A stretch of 64,000 nucleotides of DNA from WHSW01 sp963851045. Its GTDB lineage: Bacteria > Actinomycetota > Thermoleophilia > Solirubrobacterales > 70-9. Where the stretch lies: contig CAWKNC010000002.1 of the NCBI GenBank assembly GCA_963851045.1, forward strand, positions 1,054,001 to 1,118,000, written 5' to 3'. The stretch's first letter is position 1. Every line of letters starts with the position of its first letter. The position numbers and the translations under genes were made by a program. This document shows positions 15,353-23,596 of the stretch, one piece after another. The notes under the pieces are model-generated. The model ran no database searches. It saw only the letters and a list, made by a program, of their open reading frames with translations, and was not told where the DNA came from.

Positions 15353-16778
15353 TCGGGGCCTTCGACTTGGCCGCAGTCCTGCGGCGCTCCCTCTTGGGTG
15401 GCGGCGCGGTTGCACCGAGCTCTTCCAGCGAGGCCTCGAGATCGCCGGCCAGCGCGTCCAGATCCGGGAGCGCGTCGAAGTCGCCGATGAGCCCGAAGTC
15501 GACCCTGCCGTCGTAGCTCATGATCCCGAAGCACACCGCCTGGCGCTTGGCCAGTGGAACCATCGGGATCACCCGCTGAAGGCGGCGGCCCATCAGATAG
15601 AGCGGAAACTGGGGTCCGGGAACATTGGTCACGACCATGTTGAAAAAGCGCTGGCGTGACTGCAGCCGGGCTGCCTGACCGACGATCGTCGGCGGCGCGA
15701 AGTCGGCCAGCTCGGTCATCAGCGTCGCGCCGACGGCCTGCTTTGACTGCTTGAGGTCACCCATCGTCGCGCTTACCGCGCGTAGGCGTTCCACCGGGTC
15801 CTCGATGCCGATCGGTAGCGGCGCAATGTAGGAGGAGACACGATTACCAAGGGCTCCGTGCTCATTGTCGGCACGAACGCTGATCGGCACCATCGCCCGC
15901 AGTTCGAGATCCTGAATCGCATGGCCGTGAGCCCGCAGATAGCGCCCGAGCGCGCCCGAGACGGCGGCAAGGACGACGTCGTTGACGGTGCCGCCGTGTT
16001 CGTCCTTGATCCGCTTGAGGTCCTCGAGCTTCGCCTCCACCCAGGCAAAGCGCCGGTACGGACCGATCGGGACGTTGAAAGGGGACGAGGGGGCGCCTAG
16101 GCCGGTTCGCGCGAAGGTTCCCGCGGCCTCGAGGCCCTCGACGGCGGCTCTCGCAGCACGACGCGGTCCCGCGAACACTGCGCGGACACCGCGCGCAACC
16201 TCCGCCGGCTCGGTCGCGCGCTCGAGCAACGCTTCGCCGAGCACCTGAGCATTGGTCGGCTCGGGCCGCGGCAACCAGTCCGGCGCCGGCCCGGAAGGGG
16301 AGGGCTCAGCCGCGGTGTCGAAGAGAACCGTCGTTATGTCAACCCCCGAAACACCGTCGACGAGGCAGTGGTGGGTTTTTGCGACGATTGCGAAGCGGTC
16401 GCGCTCGACGCCGTCGACCAACCACATCTCCCAGAGGGGCTTGGAGCGGTCCAAACGCTGTGAGAAGACGCGCGCCGCGAGCGTCCGCAGCTCGTCCTCG
16501 CCGCCTGGAGCCGGCAAAGCGGTGTGGCGCACGTGGTAGCTGAGGTTGAAACGTGGATCGTCGATCCACTTCGGCCGGCCCTGGCCAAGCGGCACGAAGC
16601 GCAGCTTCTGCCGGAAACGGGGGACGAGATGAAGCCGCGACTCGATGTGTTCGCGGAACTCGTCGTAGCTGGGAGCAGGGCCCTCGAAGAGGGTCGTTGA
16701 CGCGACGTGCATGTGGGCCGGGCCGCGCTCGAGATGCAAGAACGAGGAGTCGAGGCCCGTGAGACGATCAGAGCTCAT
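15342..16778 (-). CDS. Wax ester synthase / diacylglycerol acyltransferase (WS/DGAT)
   Basis: The catalytic motif HHCLVDG lies at residues 136-142, with PLWEMWLVDG just before and NDVVLAAVSGALGRYL in the second half. These are the hallmarks of bacterial WS/DGAT enzymes, which esterify diacylglycerol or fatty alcohols with acyl-CoA and make storage lipids. The 478-residue length is normal, and the C-terminal tail is basic (PPPKRERRRTAAKSK). A -10-like TAAGAT ends 6 nt before the ATG, so the mRNA is probably leaderless. Confidence 0.93.
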   Translation of the reverse strand: MSSDRLTGLDSSFLHLERGPAHMHVASTTLFEGPAPSYDEFREHIESRLHLVPRFRQKLRFVPLGQGRPKWIDDPRFNLSYHVRHTALPAPGGEDELRTLAARVFSQRLDRSKPLWEMWLVDGVERDRFAIVAKTHHCLVDGVSGVDITTVLFDTAAEPSPSGPAPDWLPRPEPTNAQVLGEALLERATEPAEVARGVRAVFAGPRRAARAAVEGLEAAGTFARTGLGAPSSPFNVPIGPYRRFAWVEAKLEDLKRIKDEHGGTVNDVVLAAVSGALGRYLRAHGHAIQDLELRAMVPISVRADNEHGALGNRVSSYIAPLPIGIEDPVERLRAVSATMGDLKQSKQAVGATLMTELADFAPPTIVGQAARLQSRQRFFNMVVTNVPGPQFPLYLMGRRLQRVIPMVPLAKRQAVCFGIMSYDGRVDFGLIGDFDALPDLDALAGDLEASLEELGATAPPPKRERRRTAAKSKAPTTG

Positions 16779-16784
16779 GCGGCG

Positions 16785-16790
16785 ATCTTA
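16785..16790 (-). promoter_or_regulatory. -10 hexamer of a likely leaderless WS/DGAT mRNA
   Basis: On the minus strand TAAGAT is followed by 6 nt and then the ATG whose A is at 16778. No ribosome binding site is present. Confidence 0.5.
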
Positions 16791-16810
16791 CGCCGCTAGG
16801 TAAAGTCGGC

Positions 16811-17089
16811 GTGCAGGGCATCCACGACTTCAAGGAGCGTGTCTTGGAAGAAGATGAGCATCTCTCGCTCGAGGAACGTCGCCGCGAGGAGCAGCGGGCC
16901 GTAACCGAAGGCGGAGGCGGCGAGGCGGAGGGCTTCGAGGAGGCTGAGCGTGAGCTGATCGAACACGCTTCACACGGTGACTCGGGCCCCGATCCGAGCC
17001 ACCTCGCCGGTCAGCCTGAAGCCTTCCGCGGTGACGAGGGCGGCGAGGCCGACCACGAAGAGTCCAGCGAGGACTCAACCGACGACTAG
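16811..17089 (+). CDS. Small acidic conserved hypothetical protein
   Basis: This 92-residue protein is mostly Glu, Asp, Gly and Arg. It begins with a helical segment (GIHDFKERVLEEDEHLSLEE), followed by EERRREEQRAVTEGGGGEAEGFEEAERELIEHASHGD, which looks conserved rather than random. The C-terminal third is low-complexity acidic. It is predicted cytoplasmic with no membrane segment. The start is GTG with TAGGTA 8 nt upstream. Function is unknown. Confidence 0.6.
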   Translation: MQGIHDFKERVLEEDEHLSLEERRREEQRAVTEGGGGEAEGFEEAERELIEHASHGDSGPDPSHLAGQPEAFRGDEGGEADHEESSEDSTDD

Positions 17090-17100
17090 AGTTTTCGGAC

Positions 17101-17397
17101 ATGGGCCCGGAAGCGAAGAACCTCGAAGCGATCTCCAAGGCGATCGATCAACACAACTCGAGCTGCCCGTGGCCGGCTTCAGAGGTCCGGATGAACCCCT
17201 TTGAGATCGAGCGACTCGGCTGGGAGGAGATCCGTGGGCTGCCGATCGTCGGCGACGCTGATCTAGGCACCGGCCGCTTTCGCATCGTCTGCTCACGTGA
17301 CTCAGACGGCGAGGGCCTCGAGGAGACCGAAGCGATCGGTACTCCGCTTGAGGTGGGCGTCGGCACGGACGTGCCGGCGGTTACACCGCCCGTCTAG
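17101..17397 (+). CDS. Small conserved hypothetical protein
   Basis: The 98 residues contain MNPFEIERLGWEEIRGLPIVGD followed by GTGRFRIVCSRDS, suggesting a compact alpha/beta fold. Two cysteines (residues 22 and 64) are not in a metal-binding arrangement. It lies 11 nt after the preceding gene, and a TAGAGT hexamer that overlaps that gene's stop codon sits 8 nt before the ATG, so it may have its own leaderless transcript. I do not recognise the family. Confidence 0.6.
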   Translation: MGPEAKNLEAISKAIDQHNSSCPWPASEVRMNPFEIERLGWEEIRGLPIVGDADLGTGRFRIVCSRDSDGEGLEETEAIGTPLEVGVGTDVPAVTPPV

Positions 17398-17522
17398 ACG
17401 TCCGGACGGCAGCCGCTGGACAGAGCCTGGCATCCGCCGACGGTGCGGATAGGTTTGGCGAGGGGGTCGAGGTAACAGGCAAGAGTCGGGCCCTGGCCTG
17501 GCACGGACAGAGGAGAGAATCG

Positions 17523-17927
17523 ATGCGTCGTATCTGTCTCGTGGCGTGTGCGGCTGCCGCTGCGCTCATCGTTTCGGCCGTCCCCGCATCAGCGCGGGTT
17601 GAGAGTCACTTCAGCGTGGAGACCAAGGAGGTCTCGTCGCGGGGGGACCGGGACTCGTTTCGCCTTCATGAGGCGCTGTTTGCGCCAGGAACAAACGTGC
17701 AGGTAGGCAACGATCGCGTTCGCTGTCATTTTGGCGGCGAGAAGATCAAGTGCCGGGCGGTCATCAACCTCAACGGCAAGCTCGCCGGCGAGGGGTCGCT
17801 ATTCGTTAACGGCAACATCGGACCCGGCGACAACCGCCTCAACATCGTTGGGGGCACCGGGGATTTCAACGGCGCCGCCGGCAAGTTGATTGCAGCGAAG
17901 CGCCTGCACTTCCACATCGTTTACTAG
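17523..17927 (+). CDS. Secreted beta-barrel protein, allene oxide cyclase-like fold
   Basis: A clear signal peptide (MRRICLVACAAAAALIVSAVPASA) is followed by about 110 residues of beta-rich sequence. The segments DSFRLHEALF, CHFGGEKIKCRAVINLNGKLAGEGSLF and IVGGTGDFNGAAGKL match the pattern of allene-oxide-cyclase/dirigent-like barrels, in which GGTG-x-(F/Y) is conserved. Two cysteines 8 residues apart could form a disulfide. GAGGAGA precedes the ATG. The gene ends before a strong hairpin terminator. Ligand and role are unknown. Confidence 0.65.
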   Translation: MRRICLVACAAAAALIVSAVPASARVESHFSVETKEVSSRGDRDSFRLHEALFAPGTNVQVGNDRVRCHFGGEKIKCRAVINLNGKLAGEGSLFVNGNIGPGDNRLNIVGGTGDFNGAAGKLIAAKRLHFHIVY

Positions 17928-17934
17928 CCCGCTC

Positions 17935-17971
17935 GTCAGCCCGCGGCGACATCGGTCGCCGCGGGTCTGAC
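17935..17971. terminator. Hairpin terminator between two convergent genes
   Basis: CCCGCGGCGAC, a four-base loop ATCG and GTCGCCGCGGG form an 11-bp perfect stem, extended by GTCAG/CTGAC with a one-base bulge. There is no T-tract. It lies between the stops of the barrel protein and CcdA and can serve both strands. Confidence 0.7.
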
Positions 17972-18699
17972 TACAGGTTGAGGCCGAGCTCGCTGGTCAG
18001 CTCCTGCGCCCAGATGTTCAGCTGGGTGAAGCCACCGGTCAGGATCAGGATCCCCATCGCGATCAGGATCCCGCCTCCCACGCCCACGATCGCGCTGTAA
18101 TGGCGCTTGATGAGCGCGAACGCTGTCGTCGCTCGTGAGAACGCCAGGGCCGTGATCAAAAACGGGATCGCCAGGCCGAGGGAGTAGACGGCGAGCAAGA
18201 AGGCGCCGTGAAGCGCCTCGCCCTGGATGCCTGCGAGCGTGAGGATGCCCCCAAGCGCCGGCCCGGTACAGGGCGTCCAGGCGATCGAGAATGCGGCACC
18301 AGCAACGATCGGACCACCCTTGCCGGCGCGTGCGAGCAACGCATCAACGTGCCATTCACGATTGAGGCGGTCGATGAACGTCGCGCCGATGAAAAGAACG
18401 CCCATGACGATCAGCATCACCGCGCCGATGTTGGTCAGCAGCTCCTGGTTGTCCTGCAGTCCCTCTCCGAGCGCCGTCGCGGTCAGTCCAAGCAGGATGA
18501 ACACGACCGAAAACGAAGCGATGAACAGCAGGCTGGGTCCAAGTACCCGACGCCAATCAGCACCCTCGAACTCGTTGATGCTGACGCCCGTAACCGCGGA
18601 GAGGTAGCCGGGGACCAGAGGCAACACGCATGGCGAAACGAATGAGACAAGGCCGGCGGCGAAGGCCACCGGGACATCTGCGCCACTGATCGGATCCAT
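17971..18699 (-). CDS. CcdA-type thiol-disulfide transporter (DsbD transmembrane family)
   Basis: The 242 residues form six membrane helices. The first has VSPCVLPLVPGYLSAVTG and the fourth has AWTPCTGPALGG; these two proline-flanked cysteines are the redox pair that moves electrons from cytoplasmic thioredoxin to the outer face, mainly for cytochrome c maturation. A thioredoxin-domain gene lies 33 bp upstream on the same strand and could be its electron donor. A membrane-anchored cytochrome c is encoded at 42577. Confidence 0.9.
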   Translation of the reverse strand: MDPISGADVPVAFAAGLVSFVSPCVLPLVPGYLSAVTGVSINEFEGADWRRVLGPSLLFIASFSVVFILLGLTATALGEGLQDNQELLTNIGAVMLIVMGVLFIGATFIDRLNREWHVDALLARAGKGGPIVAGAAFSIAWTPCTGPALGGILTLAGIQGEALHGAFLLAVYSLGLAIPFLITALAFSRATTAFALIKRHYSAIVGVGGGILIAMGILILTGGFTQLNIWAQELTSELGLNL

Positions 18700-18731
18700 T
18701 TCTGTGACTACGGGCCGGAGCCCGGATCGGC

Positions 18732-19499
18732 CTAGTTCAGCGCCGCCGCGAGCCTGCGGCGATGCTCGCGCGCGAGCGGATGGTCAGGGCCGAGCTCGGT
18801 GAAGATCGCCACCATCACCTTGCGGATCAGATCGCGCCGATCGCCGTCGCCTTCGGTCGCGAAGACTTCCTGAAGCCCGTCGAGCGCTGTCTCGGGATCG
18901 CCCGCATCCCAGGCGGCAAAGGCGTTCTCGAGCCCGGAGCGCGTCTCGTCAGCGAGGTCGCCGTTGGTGCCCTCGAGTGTTGCCCGCGCGACGAGACCCT
19001 CTGCGACGAAGTCGCCGACGAGAGGCTCGAGCACCGAGCGCGCGCCCTCATGGTCGCCGCGACCGAGAAGCAGCTTGCCGAGCGAAGTCGCGGCGGCTGA
19101 GTGGCGGGGATCGATCTCCAGCGCCTTGCGCAGTGAGTCCTCATCTCCGGCCGCAGCAAGCTCGTCGGCGGGGGAGGGGACGAGGGTGTCCAGGAACTTC
19201 TCGATCTGCGCCGGCGGGATCGCGCCGGTGAACTCCGCGACGACCTTTCCATCGCGAAATGCCTTGACCGCCGGTATGCCCTGAACGCCAAACGATGAGG
19301 CGAGCGACTGGTTCGCATCGACGTCGACCTTGGCGAGCTCGACCTTGCCGTCGCGTTTGCCGATCGCGCCTTCCAGCGCGGGTCCGAGCTGACGACACGG
19401 GCCGCACCACTCGGCCCAGAAGTCGACGACGACGGGCAGCTCACGCGACCGTTCGACGACCTGTGCCATGAACTCTGCTTCGTTCACATCGCGGATCAC
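18732..19499 (-). CDS. Thioredoxin-domain chaperone-like protein, CnoX/YbbN type
   Basis: The N-terminal 110 residues are a thioredoxin domain with an intact active site (FWAEWCGPC). The C-terminal part (residues 115-255) is a helical TPR-like region (ALEIDPRHSAAATSLGKLLLGRGDHEGAR), the architecture of CnoX/YbbN. The long frame extends to 19676, but the sequence upstream overlaps the divergent AlgH gene and is not protein-like; GTG at 19499 gives the usual start M-IRDVNEAEF and has CGGTGA upstream. ATG 19538 is an alternative. It precedes ccdA by 33 bp. Confidence 0.8.
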   Translation of the reverse strand: MIRDVNEAEFMAQVVERSRELPVVVDFWAEWCGPCRQLGPALEGAIGKRDGKVELAKVDVDANQSLASSFGVQGIPAVKAFRDGKVVAEFTGAIPPAQIEKFLDTLVPSPADELAAAGDEDSLRKALEIDPRHSAAATSLGKLLLGRGDHEGARSVLEPLVGDFVAEGLVARATLEGTNGDLADETRSGLENAFAAWDAGDPETALDGLQEVFATEGDGDRRDLIRKVMVAIFTELGPDHPLAREHRRRLAAALN

Positions 19500-19536
19500 G
19501 ATGTCACCGAGGTTACCGAGCGGGCAGAATCTCCCC

Positions 19537-20097
19537 ATGGCGGGAATTGACCCTGAGGGATCCCTTCGCGGGCGATTGCTGATCGCGTCGCCGGCCCTCG
19601 TCGACCCCAACTTCGCGAGGTCGGTCGTCCTGATCACCGAGCACGGAGATGATGGGGCGATGGGGGTCGTCCTCAATCGCCCATCGGAGACCGAGGTCTC
19701 CGAGGTGGCGCCCGAGCTCTCGGACCTCGCGGACGGGGAACCTGTGTTTGTGGGAGGACCGGTTCAACCGCAGGCGCTCGTGGTGCTCGCGGAGTTCAGC
19801 GATCCCGAGGTCGCTGCCTGGATCGTCGCCGCTGACGTGGGCTTCGTCGCCGCCGACACCGATCAGGACACGCTCGTGCAGGCGATCAGGCGCGGACGTG
19901 TGTACGCCGGCTACTCAGGCTGGGGGGCGGGACAGCTCGAGACCGAGCTGGCCGAGGACTCCTGGATCGTCGAGCCACCGCTGCCGAGCGAGCTCTTCCC
20001 CGATGACCCAGAGGCGCTCTGGCATGAGGTCCTAGCCCGCAAGGGTGGTCAGTTCGCCCTGCTGGCGCGGATGCCCGACGACCCCTCGCTTAACTGA
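19537..20097 (+). CDS. AlgH/YqgE (UPF0301) family protein
   Basis: Starting at ATG 19537 the protein begins MAGIDPEGSLRGRLLIASPAL, and the family landmarks F-x-RSVVLITEH, GAMGVVLNRPSE and VFVGGPVQP are all present in 186 residues. The biochemical role is unsettled; AlgH was described as an alginate regulator. The first 23 codons of the open frame upstream of 19537 are probably not translated. The monooxygenase gene starts 1 nt after its stop. Confidence 0.88.
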   Translation: MAGIDPEGSLRGRLLIASPALVDPNFARSVVLITEHGDDGAMGVVLNRPSETEVSEVAPELSDLADGEPVFVGGPVQPQALVVLAEFSDPEVAAWIVAADVGFVAADTDQDTLVQAIRRGRVYAGYSGWGAGQLETELAEDSWIVEPPLPSELFPDDPEALWHEVLARKGGQFALLARMPDDPSLN

Positions 20098-20098
20098 C

Positions 20099-21418
20099 TT
20101 GAGCGACTCGGAACGCAGCGTGTGCGTGATTGGCGCCGGCTCGTCCGGAATCGCGAGCTGCCAGGTGCTTCATGCCCGCGGGATCGCGTTCGACTGCTTC
20201 GAGATGGGCTCGCAGGTGGGCGGCAACTGGCGCTACATGAACGACAACGGGATGTCCTCGGCCTATCGCTCGCTTCACATCAACACGTCGCGGCGGATGA
20301 TGGAGTACGCGACCCACCCGATGCCGGACTCCTACCCGGACTATCCGAGCCACCAGGAGATCGCTGACTACTTCGACGACTACGTCGATACTTTCGGGTT
20401 TCGCGACCGAATCCGCTTTCGCACCGAGGTAACCAGCGTCGAGCCCGTGGACGGGGCCTGGAAGGTCAGCTGGCGGGAGCTTGACAGCGGACTGGAGGGC
20501 GCGGAGCTCTACACCGACGTGGTTGTCGCCAACGGCCATCACTGGGACGCTCGCTTGCCCGAGCCCGCGTTCTTGGGCCAGGACGAATTCAAGGGCGAGC
20601 AGATCCACGTTCACGACTACAAGACACCCGACGTGCTCGACGGCAAGCGCGTGTTGGTCCTCGGGATCGGCAACTCCGCCACCGACATCGCGGTCGAGGC
20701 TTCACGCACCGCGAAACGCACGTTCCTCGCGATGCGTCGCGGCGCTTGGATCGTTCCGAAGTATCTGGCAGGCAAGCCGACGGACGAGCTCGGCGGCGGC
20801 ATCCTCTCGCGCATTCCGCCGCGTCTGGCCGTGCTGTTGTTGGGGCGCAAGATCAGGTCGGCAGTCGGTGAGCCGACCGACTACGGGCTGCCGCAGCCCG
20901 ATCACCGCATCGGCGAGGCGCATCCGACCGTTTCATCGGATCTGTTGCCGCGACTCGGTCATGGAGCGATCACGGTCAAGCCCAACATTGCTGAGTTCAC
21001 CGGCGGTCGCGAGGTGCGGTTTACAGACGGTTCGACCGAGGAGATCGACCTCATCGTCTACTGCACCGGATATCGGATCACGTTTCCATTCTTGGCCCCG
21101 GAGGTCTTCTCAGCGCCCGACAACCAGGTGCCGCTCTATCGCTACGTGTTCAGCCCCGAGCACAGGGGCCTTTACTTCGTCGGCCTCCTACAGCCACTTG
21201 GCGCGATCATGCCGCTCGCAGAGCTGCAGTCGGAGTGGATCGCCGACGTGCTCGAGGGCAAGACGTCGTTGCCGTCGCCGGAGGAGATGCGCAAGCGGAT
21301 CGCCGCCGACAGGGAGGCGATGCGAAAGCGTTATGTGAACTCGAAGCGCCACACGATCGAGGTGGACTTCGAGCCGTACAAGCGGCTCATCCGCCGCGAG
21401 CGCCGCCGCAAGCCGTGA
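20099..21418 (+). CDS. Flavin-containing monooxygenase
   Basis: The N-terminus has the FAD-binding GAGSSG, a second dinucleotide-binding site LGIGNSATD lies near residue 190, and the FMO/BVMO fingerprint F-x-G-x3-H-x3-Y is present as FKGEQIHVHDY just before it. Such enzymes use NADPH and oxygen to oxidise nitrogen, sulfur or carbonyl groups; the substrate cannot be inferred. I take the TTG at 20099, one base after the AlgH stop; GTG 20120 is a shorter choice. The C-terminus is very basic (KRLIRRERRRKP). Confidence 0.88.
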   Translation: MSDSERSVCVIGAGSSGIASCQVLHARGIAFDCFEMGSQVGGNWRYMNDNGMSSAYRSLHINTSRRMMEYATHPMPDSYPDYPSHQEIADYFDDYVDTFGFRDRIRFRTEVTSVEPVDGAWKVSWRELDSGLEGAELYTDVVVANGHHWDARLPEPAFLGQDEFKGEQIHVHDYKTPDVLDGKRVLVLGIGNSATDIAVEASRTAKRTFLAMRRGAWIVPKYLAGKPTDELGGGILSRIPPRLAVLLLGRKIRSAVGEPTDYGLPQPDHRIGEAHPTVSSDLLPRLGHGAITVKPNIAEFTGGREVRFTDGSTEEIDLIVYCTGYRITFPFLAPEVFSAPDNQVPLYRYVFSPEHRGLYFVGLLQPLGAIMPLAELQSEWIADVLEGKTSLPSPEEMRKRIAADREAMRKRYVNSKRHTIEVDFEPYKRLIRRERRRKP

Positions 21419-21669
21419 GCCCCTGGCGAACTCGGCCGCGTCTGGCTGGGTAGGGATGAGCGCGTTAGTGCTTCGTCGCGCTCGCCCGAAGGCCCGGATT
21501 TCGCTGTCCAGTGCCGCGATTATCCACCCATACGGGGGCTTACGCGTCATTCGACGGTGGATGGCAGGACTCCCGGTACCCGCGGCGCCTTTCGGCGGTT
21601 CCGGCCTGAGTGAGTTGACATAAGAAGGGTTATCGAGCGTTGGATTCGGGCCCCGGTCCCAAATTCCCG

Positions 21670-21718
21670 GTCGAGTGACGTGCTGACCCCTCTATGGGTG
21701 GTTGGCGCGTCACTCGAC
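21670..21718. repeat. 11-bp perfect inverted repeat upstream of the sigma factor
   Basis: GTCGAGTGACG (21670-21680) and CGTCACTCGAC (21708-21718) are exact reverse complements separated by 27 nt. It may be an RNA hairpin or a protein-binding site. There is no T-tract after it. Confidence 0.6.
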
Positions 21719-21765
21719 TGGGGGTTGGACGCGGTTGGGCGGCGGATTACGGCTGTTTGGGCGGC

Positions 21766-21790
21766 GTTTTGGCCGATGTTTCGGCGGGTA
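21766..21790 (+). promoter_or_regulatory. Candidate SigB/SigF-type promoter of the sigma factor gene
   Basis: GTTT (21766-21769), a 16-nt spacer and GGGTA (21786-21790) resemble the GTTT-N(15-16)-GGGTAT promoters read by SigB/SigF sigma factors. The gene behind it encodes such a sigma factor, so autoregulation is plausible. Confidence 0.45.
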
Positions 21791-21837
21791 GCGTCGAAGT
21801 ACGGCCTTGCGCGTCACGTGGCGGGGCTTTTCATCGA

Positions 21838-21865
21838 GGGCCCAGGTCACCCCCCACCTGGGTCC
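21838..21865 (+). promoter_or_regulatory. GC-rich leader hairpin, possible attenuator
   Basis: GGGCCCAGGT and ACCTGGGTCC can form a 10-bp RNA stem (one G-U pair) around an 8-nt CACCCCCC loop. A T-rich stretch (CTTTGTTTGG) follows, and the sigma factor ATG is 45 nt downstream. Confidence 0.45.
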
Positions 21866-21910
21866 TCGTCCTTTGTTTGGACCCGAGACGGCACTATCGT
21901 GCGCTGGCCG

Positions 21911-22729
21911 ATGAGCATGCCTCGCCGCCCACCGCGACCGCGCCGACGACCCGGGGATCTGCCTTCGCCCGGCGGCCCGAAGGATGCGCTGAAGTCGGAG
22001 GAGGACCTCCTCGCCGAGTACGCGATCACCCGTGACGAACATGCACGCGAGGAGATCGTCCGGCGCTTTTTGCCGTTCGCTCGCAGTCTCGCCATGCGAT
22101 ACAGCGGAGGTGTCGAGCCGAGCGACGACCTGATCCAGGTGGCAAGCCTCGGACTCGTCTCTGCACTGGAGCGCTTCAATCCCGAACGCGGCGTTCCCTT
22201 TGCCGCGTTTGCCGGTCCGACGATCCTCGGCGAGCTGCGCCGGCACTTTCGCGACCGGGTTTGGACCCTCCGCGTTCCGCGCGGTCTTCAGGAGAGCATC
22301 CGCGCCGTCGAGGGCGCAATCACGAAGCTCAGCCACGAACTCGAGCGATCGCCCACGGTGGCGGAAATCGCCGAGTTCCTCGAGGTCTCTGAGTCAGACG
22401 TGCTCGAGACGTTCGAGGCCACCGTCGCACGCCGGACGATGTCGCTGGATCAGCCGACGGCCGGCTCTGAACCCGGAGACGAGGCGCCGATGGCCGAGCG
22501 CATCGGTGGTGATGACCCTGGCTTCGAGCTGGTTGAGGACCGCGAGGCGATCGACGCCGGGGCCGGCGTTCTGGACGAGATCGAGCGTGAGGTCCTCCAG
22601 CTTCGCTTCGCTGAGGACCTCACACAGTCGAAGATCGCGGAGCGCGTCGGCTACTCGCAGATGCACGTCTCGCGAATCCTGCGACGCGCCCTCAGCAAGC
22701 TGCGCGACGCCACCAGCGAGGCCGGCTAG
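21911..22729 (+). CDS. Sigma-70 family factor of the SigB/SigF/SigG group
   Basis: Region 2 is clear (RFLPFARSLAMRYSGG, DLIQVASLGLVSALERFNPERG, FAGPTILGELRRHFRD), as are region 3 (LQESIRAVEGAITKLSHELERSPTVAEIAEFL) and region 4 (LTQSKIAERVGYSQMHVSRILRRAL). Region 1.1 is absent and the SLDQP linker is that of stress/sporulation sigma factors of the SigB/F/G group. The open frame extends to 21680, but the extra N-terminus looks non-coding; ATG 21911 or 21917 begins a normal arginine/proline-rich start. TATCGT lies 10 nt upstream. An RsbW-like ATPase gene lies tail to tail 9 bp away. Confidence 0.9.
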   Translation: MSMPRRPPRPRRRPGDLPSPGGPKDALKSEEDLLAEYAITRDEHAREEIVRRFLPFARSLAMRYSGGVEPSDDLIQVASLGLVSALERFNPERGVPFAAFAGPTILGELRRHFRDRVWTLRVPRGLQESIRAVEGAITKLSHELERSPTVAEIAEFLEVSESDVLETFEATVARRTMSLDQPTAGSEPGDEAPMAERIGGDDPGFELVEDREAIDAGAGVLDEIEREVLQLRFAEDLTQSKIAERVGYSQMHVSRILRRALSKLRDATSEAG

Positions 22730-22738
22730 CGAAACAGC

Positions 22739-23566
22739 TCAGGACTCAGTGGCGTGCGGCGTACGGCCGATACGGATCGCGAGCAGTTCCTGATCGGCGC
22801 CCATCGGATCGACGCGGATCTCCTCGGCGAGGCCTTCAAGTGACGCATCGAGCTCCGGGATCCGCAGGCCGTCGATCAGACGCTGCCCGCCGCCGATGGC
22901 AAGCGGGCCGACTCGAACCTCGAACGAACCGGCCTCTTCGCGGATCGCGATACGCGCCGTCTCGTCGAGGAAGCCCTCGGTACCGCTCGCCGAGATCGCG
23001 TCGCTGAGAAGCACCGCGTCGGAAAGCTCGTCGACCGAGAGATTGGCACGGGTCGCGAACATCGAGATGACCCGCGAGAGCACCGGGGCGAGTAGCTCGC
23101 CGCTGGGAAGGCGAATACGCGTTTCCTCGGCTACCGGTGGCTCGCTCCCGTTGCCGTTCGTCACCGGCGTGATGAACGGAACCCGCATCCGCACCTGGGT
23201 GCCGGTACCCGGCGTGCCGCTCAGCTCAAAGCTCGAAGTGAGGGCGGCGATGAGCGGCAGCCCGAGACGCAGGCTGCGGTGCTCGACGTCGGCAAGCGGC
23301 CTGATGCCCACGCCGAAATCGCGGACCGTGACCTGCAGGTTCTCGCCCTCAGGCCACGCCTCGACCTCGAGCAGACCGGGCTGATCGGGCTTGTAGGCGT
23401 GCACGACCGCGTTCATGCATGCCTCGGTGACCACCGTTTTGAGGTCGGCGATCTCGGCTGGCTGCATCTCCAGCGCCTCGGCGAGGCCGGCCAGGACGTG
23501 GCGAACCAGGGCCACATTCTCGGCCAGGGCCGGAAGCGAAAAGTCAACTCTTGCCTCGGCCTTCAT
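22739..23566 (-). CDS. RsbW/SpoIIAB-like anti-sigma ATPase with a second degenerate domain
   Basis: Residues about 8-135 are a GHKL ATPase of the anti-sigma type: N-box TEACMNAVVHAY, G1 box VRDFGVGI, then GLPLI and GTGTQVRM. Residues about 150-270 repeat the same succession of helices and strands (LLAPVLSRVISMFATRANLSVDELSDAVLLSDAIS, FEVRVGPLAIGGGQRL, LLAIRIGR) but without the catalytic asparagine or DxGxG, so it looks like a duplicated, degenerate copy. RsbW-type kinases bind SigB/F sigma factors and phosphorylate an antagonist. It is convergent with such a sigma gene; no anti-anti-sigma STAS gene is seen. ATG 23566 fits the domain start. Confidence 0.8.
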   Translation of the reverse strand: MKAEARVDFSLPALAENVALVRHVLAGLAEALEMQPAEIADLKTVVTEACMNAVVHAYKPDQPGLLEVEAWPEGENLQVTVRDFGVGIRPLADVEHRSLRLGLPLIAALTSSFELSGTPGTGTQVRMRVPFITPVTNGNGSEPPVAEETRIRLPSGELLAPVLSRVISMFATRANLSVDELSDAVLLSDAISASGTEGFLDETARIAIREEAGSFEVRVGPLAIGGGQRLIDGLRIPELDASLEGLAEEIRVDPMGADQELLAIRIGRTPHATES

Positions 23567-23596
23567 CGGCGCGCCTGTACCCCTCGCCAATCGCCG

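Larger units (their letters stand above)
21419..21910 (+). other. Long structured non-coding region before the sigma factor gene
   Basis: About 490 bp without a credible gene; the open frame running through it from 21680 has atypical composition. It holds ATCCACC/GGTGGAT arms at 21522-21562, TTGACA at 21615-21620 with a weak -10 near 21640, an 11-bp inverted repeat at 21670-21718, a SigB/F-like promoter at 21766-21790 and a GC-rich hairpin at 21838-21865. The stretch 21720-21790 is unusually rich in G and T. No known riboswitch class was recognised. Confidence 0.6.

Noticed and set aside
19500..19676. N-terminal extension of the CnoX-like thioredoxin
   Set aside because: It is antisense to the start of AlgH and does not resemble a signal peptide; the thioredoxin domain is complete without it.
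21419..21680. Riboswitch upstream of the sigma factor
   Set aside because: Several stems are possible, but no core of a known class (c-di-AMP, c-di-GMP, cobalamin, TPP) could be matched.
21680..21910. N-terminal extension of the sigma factor from 21680
   Set aside because: The 77 extra residues are Trp/Arg/Gly-rich, overlap a perfect inverted repeat and a promoter-like element, and are not found in this kind of sigma factor.
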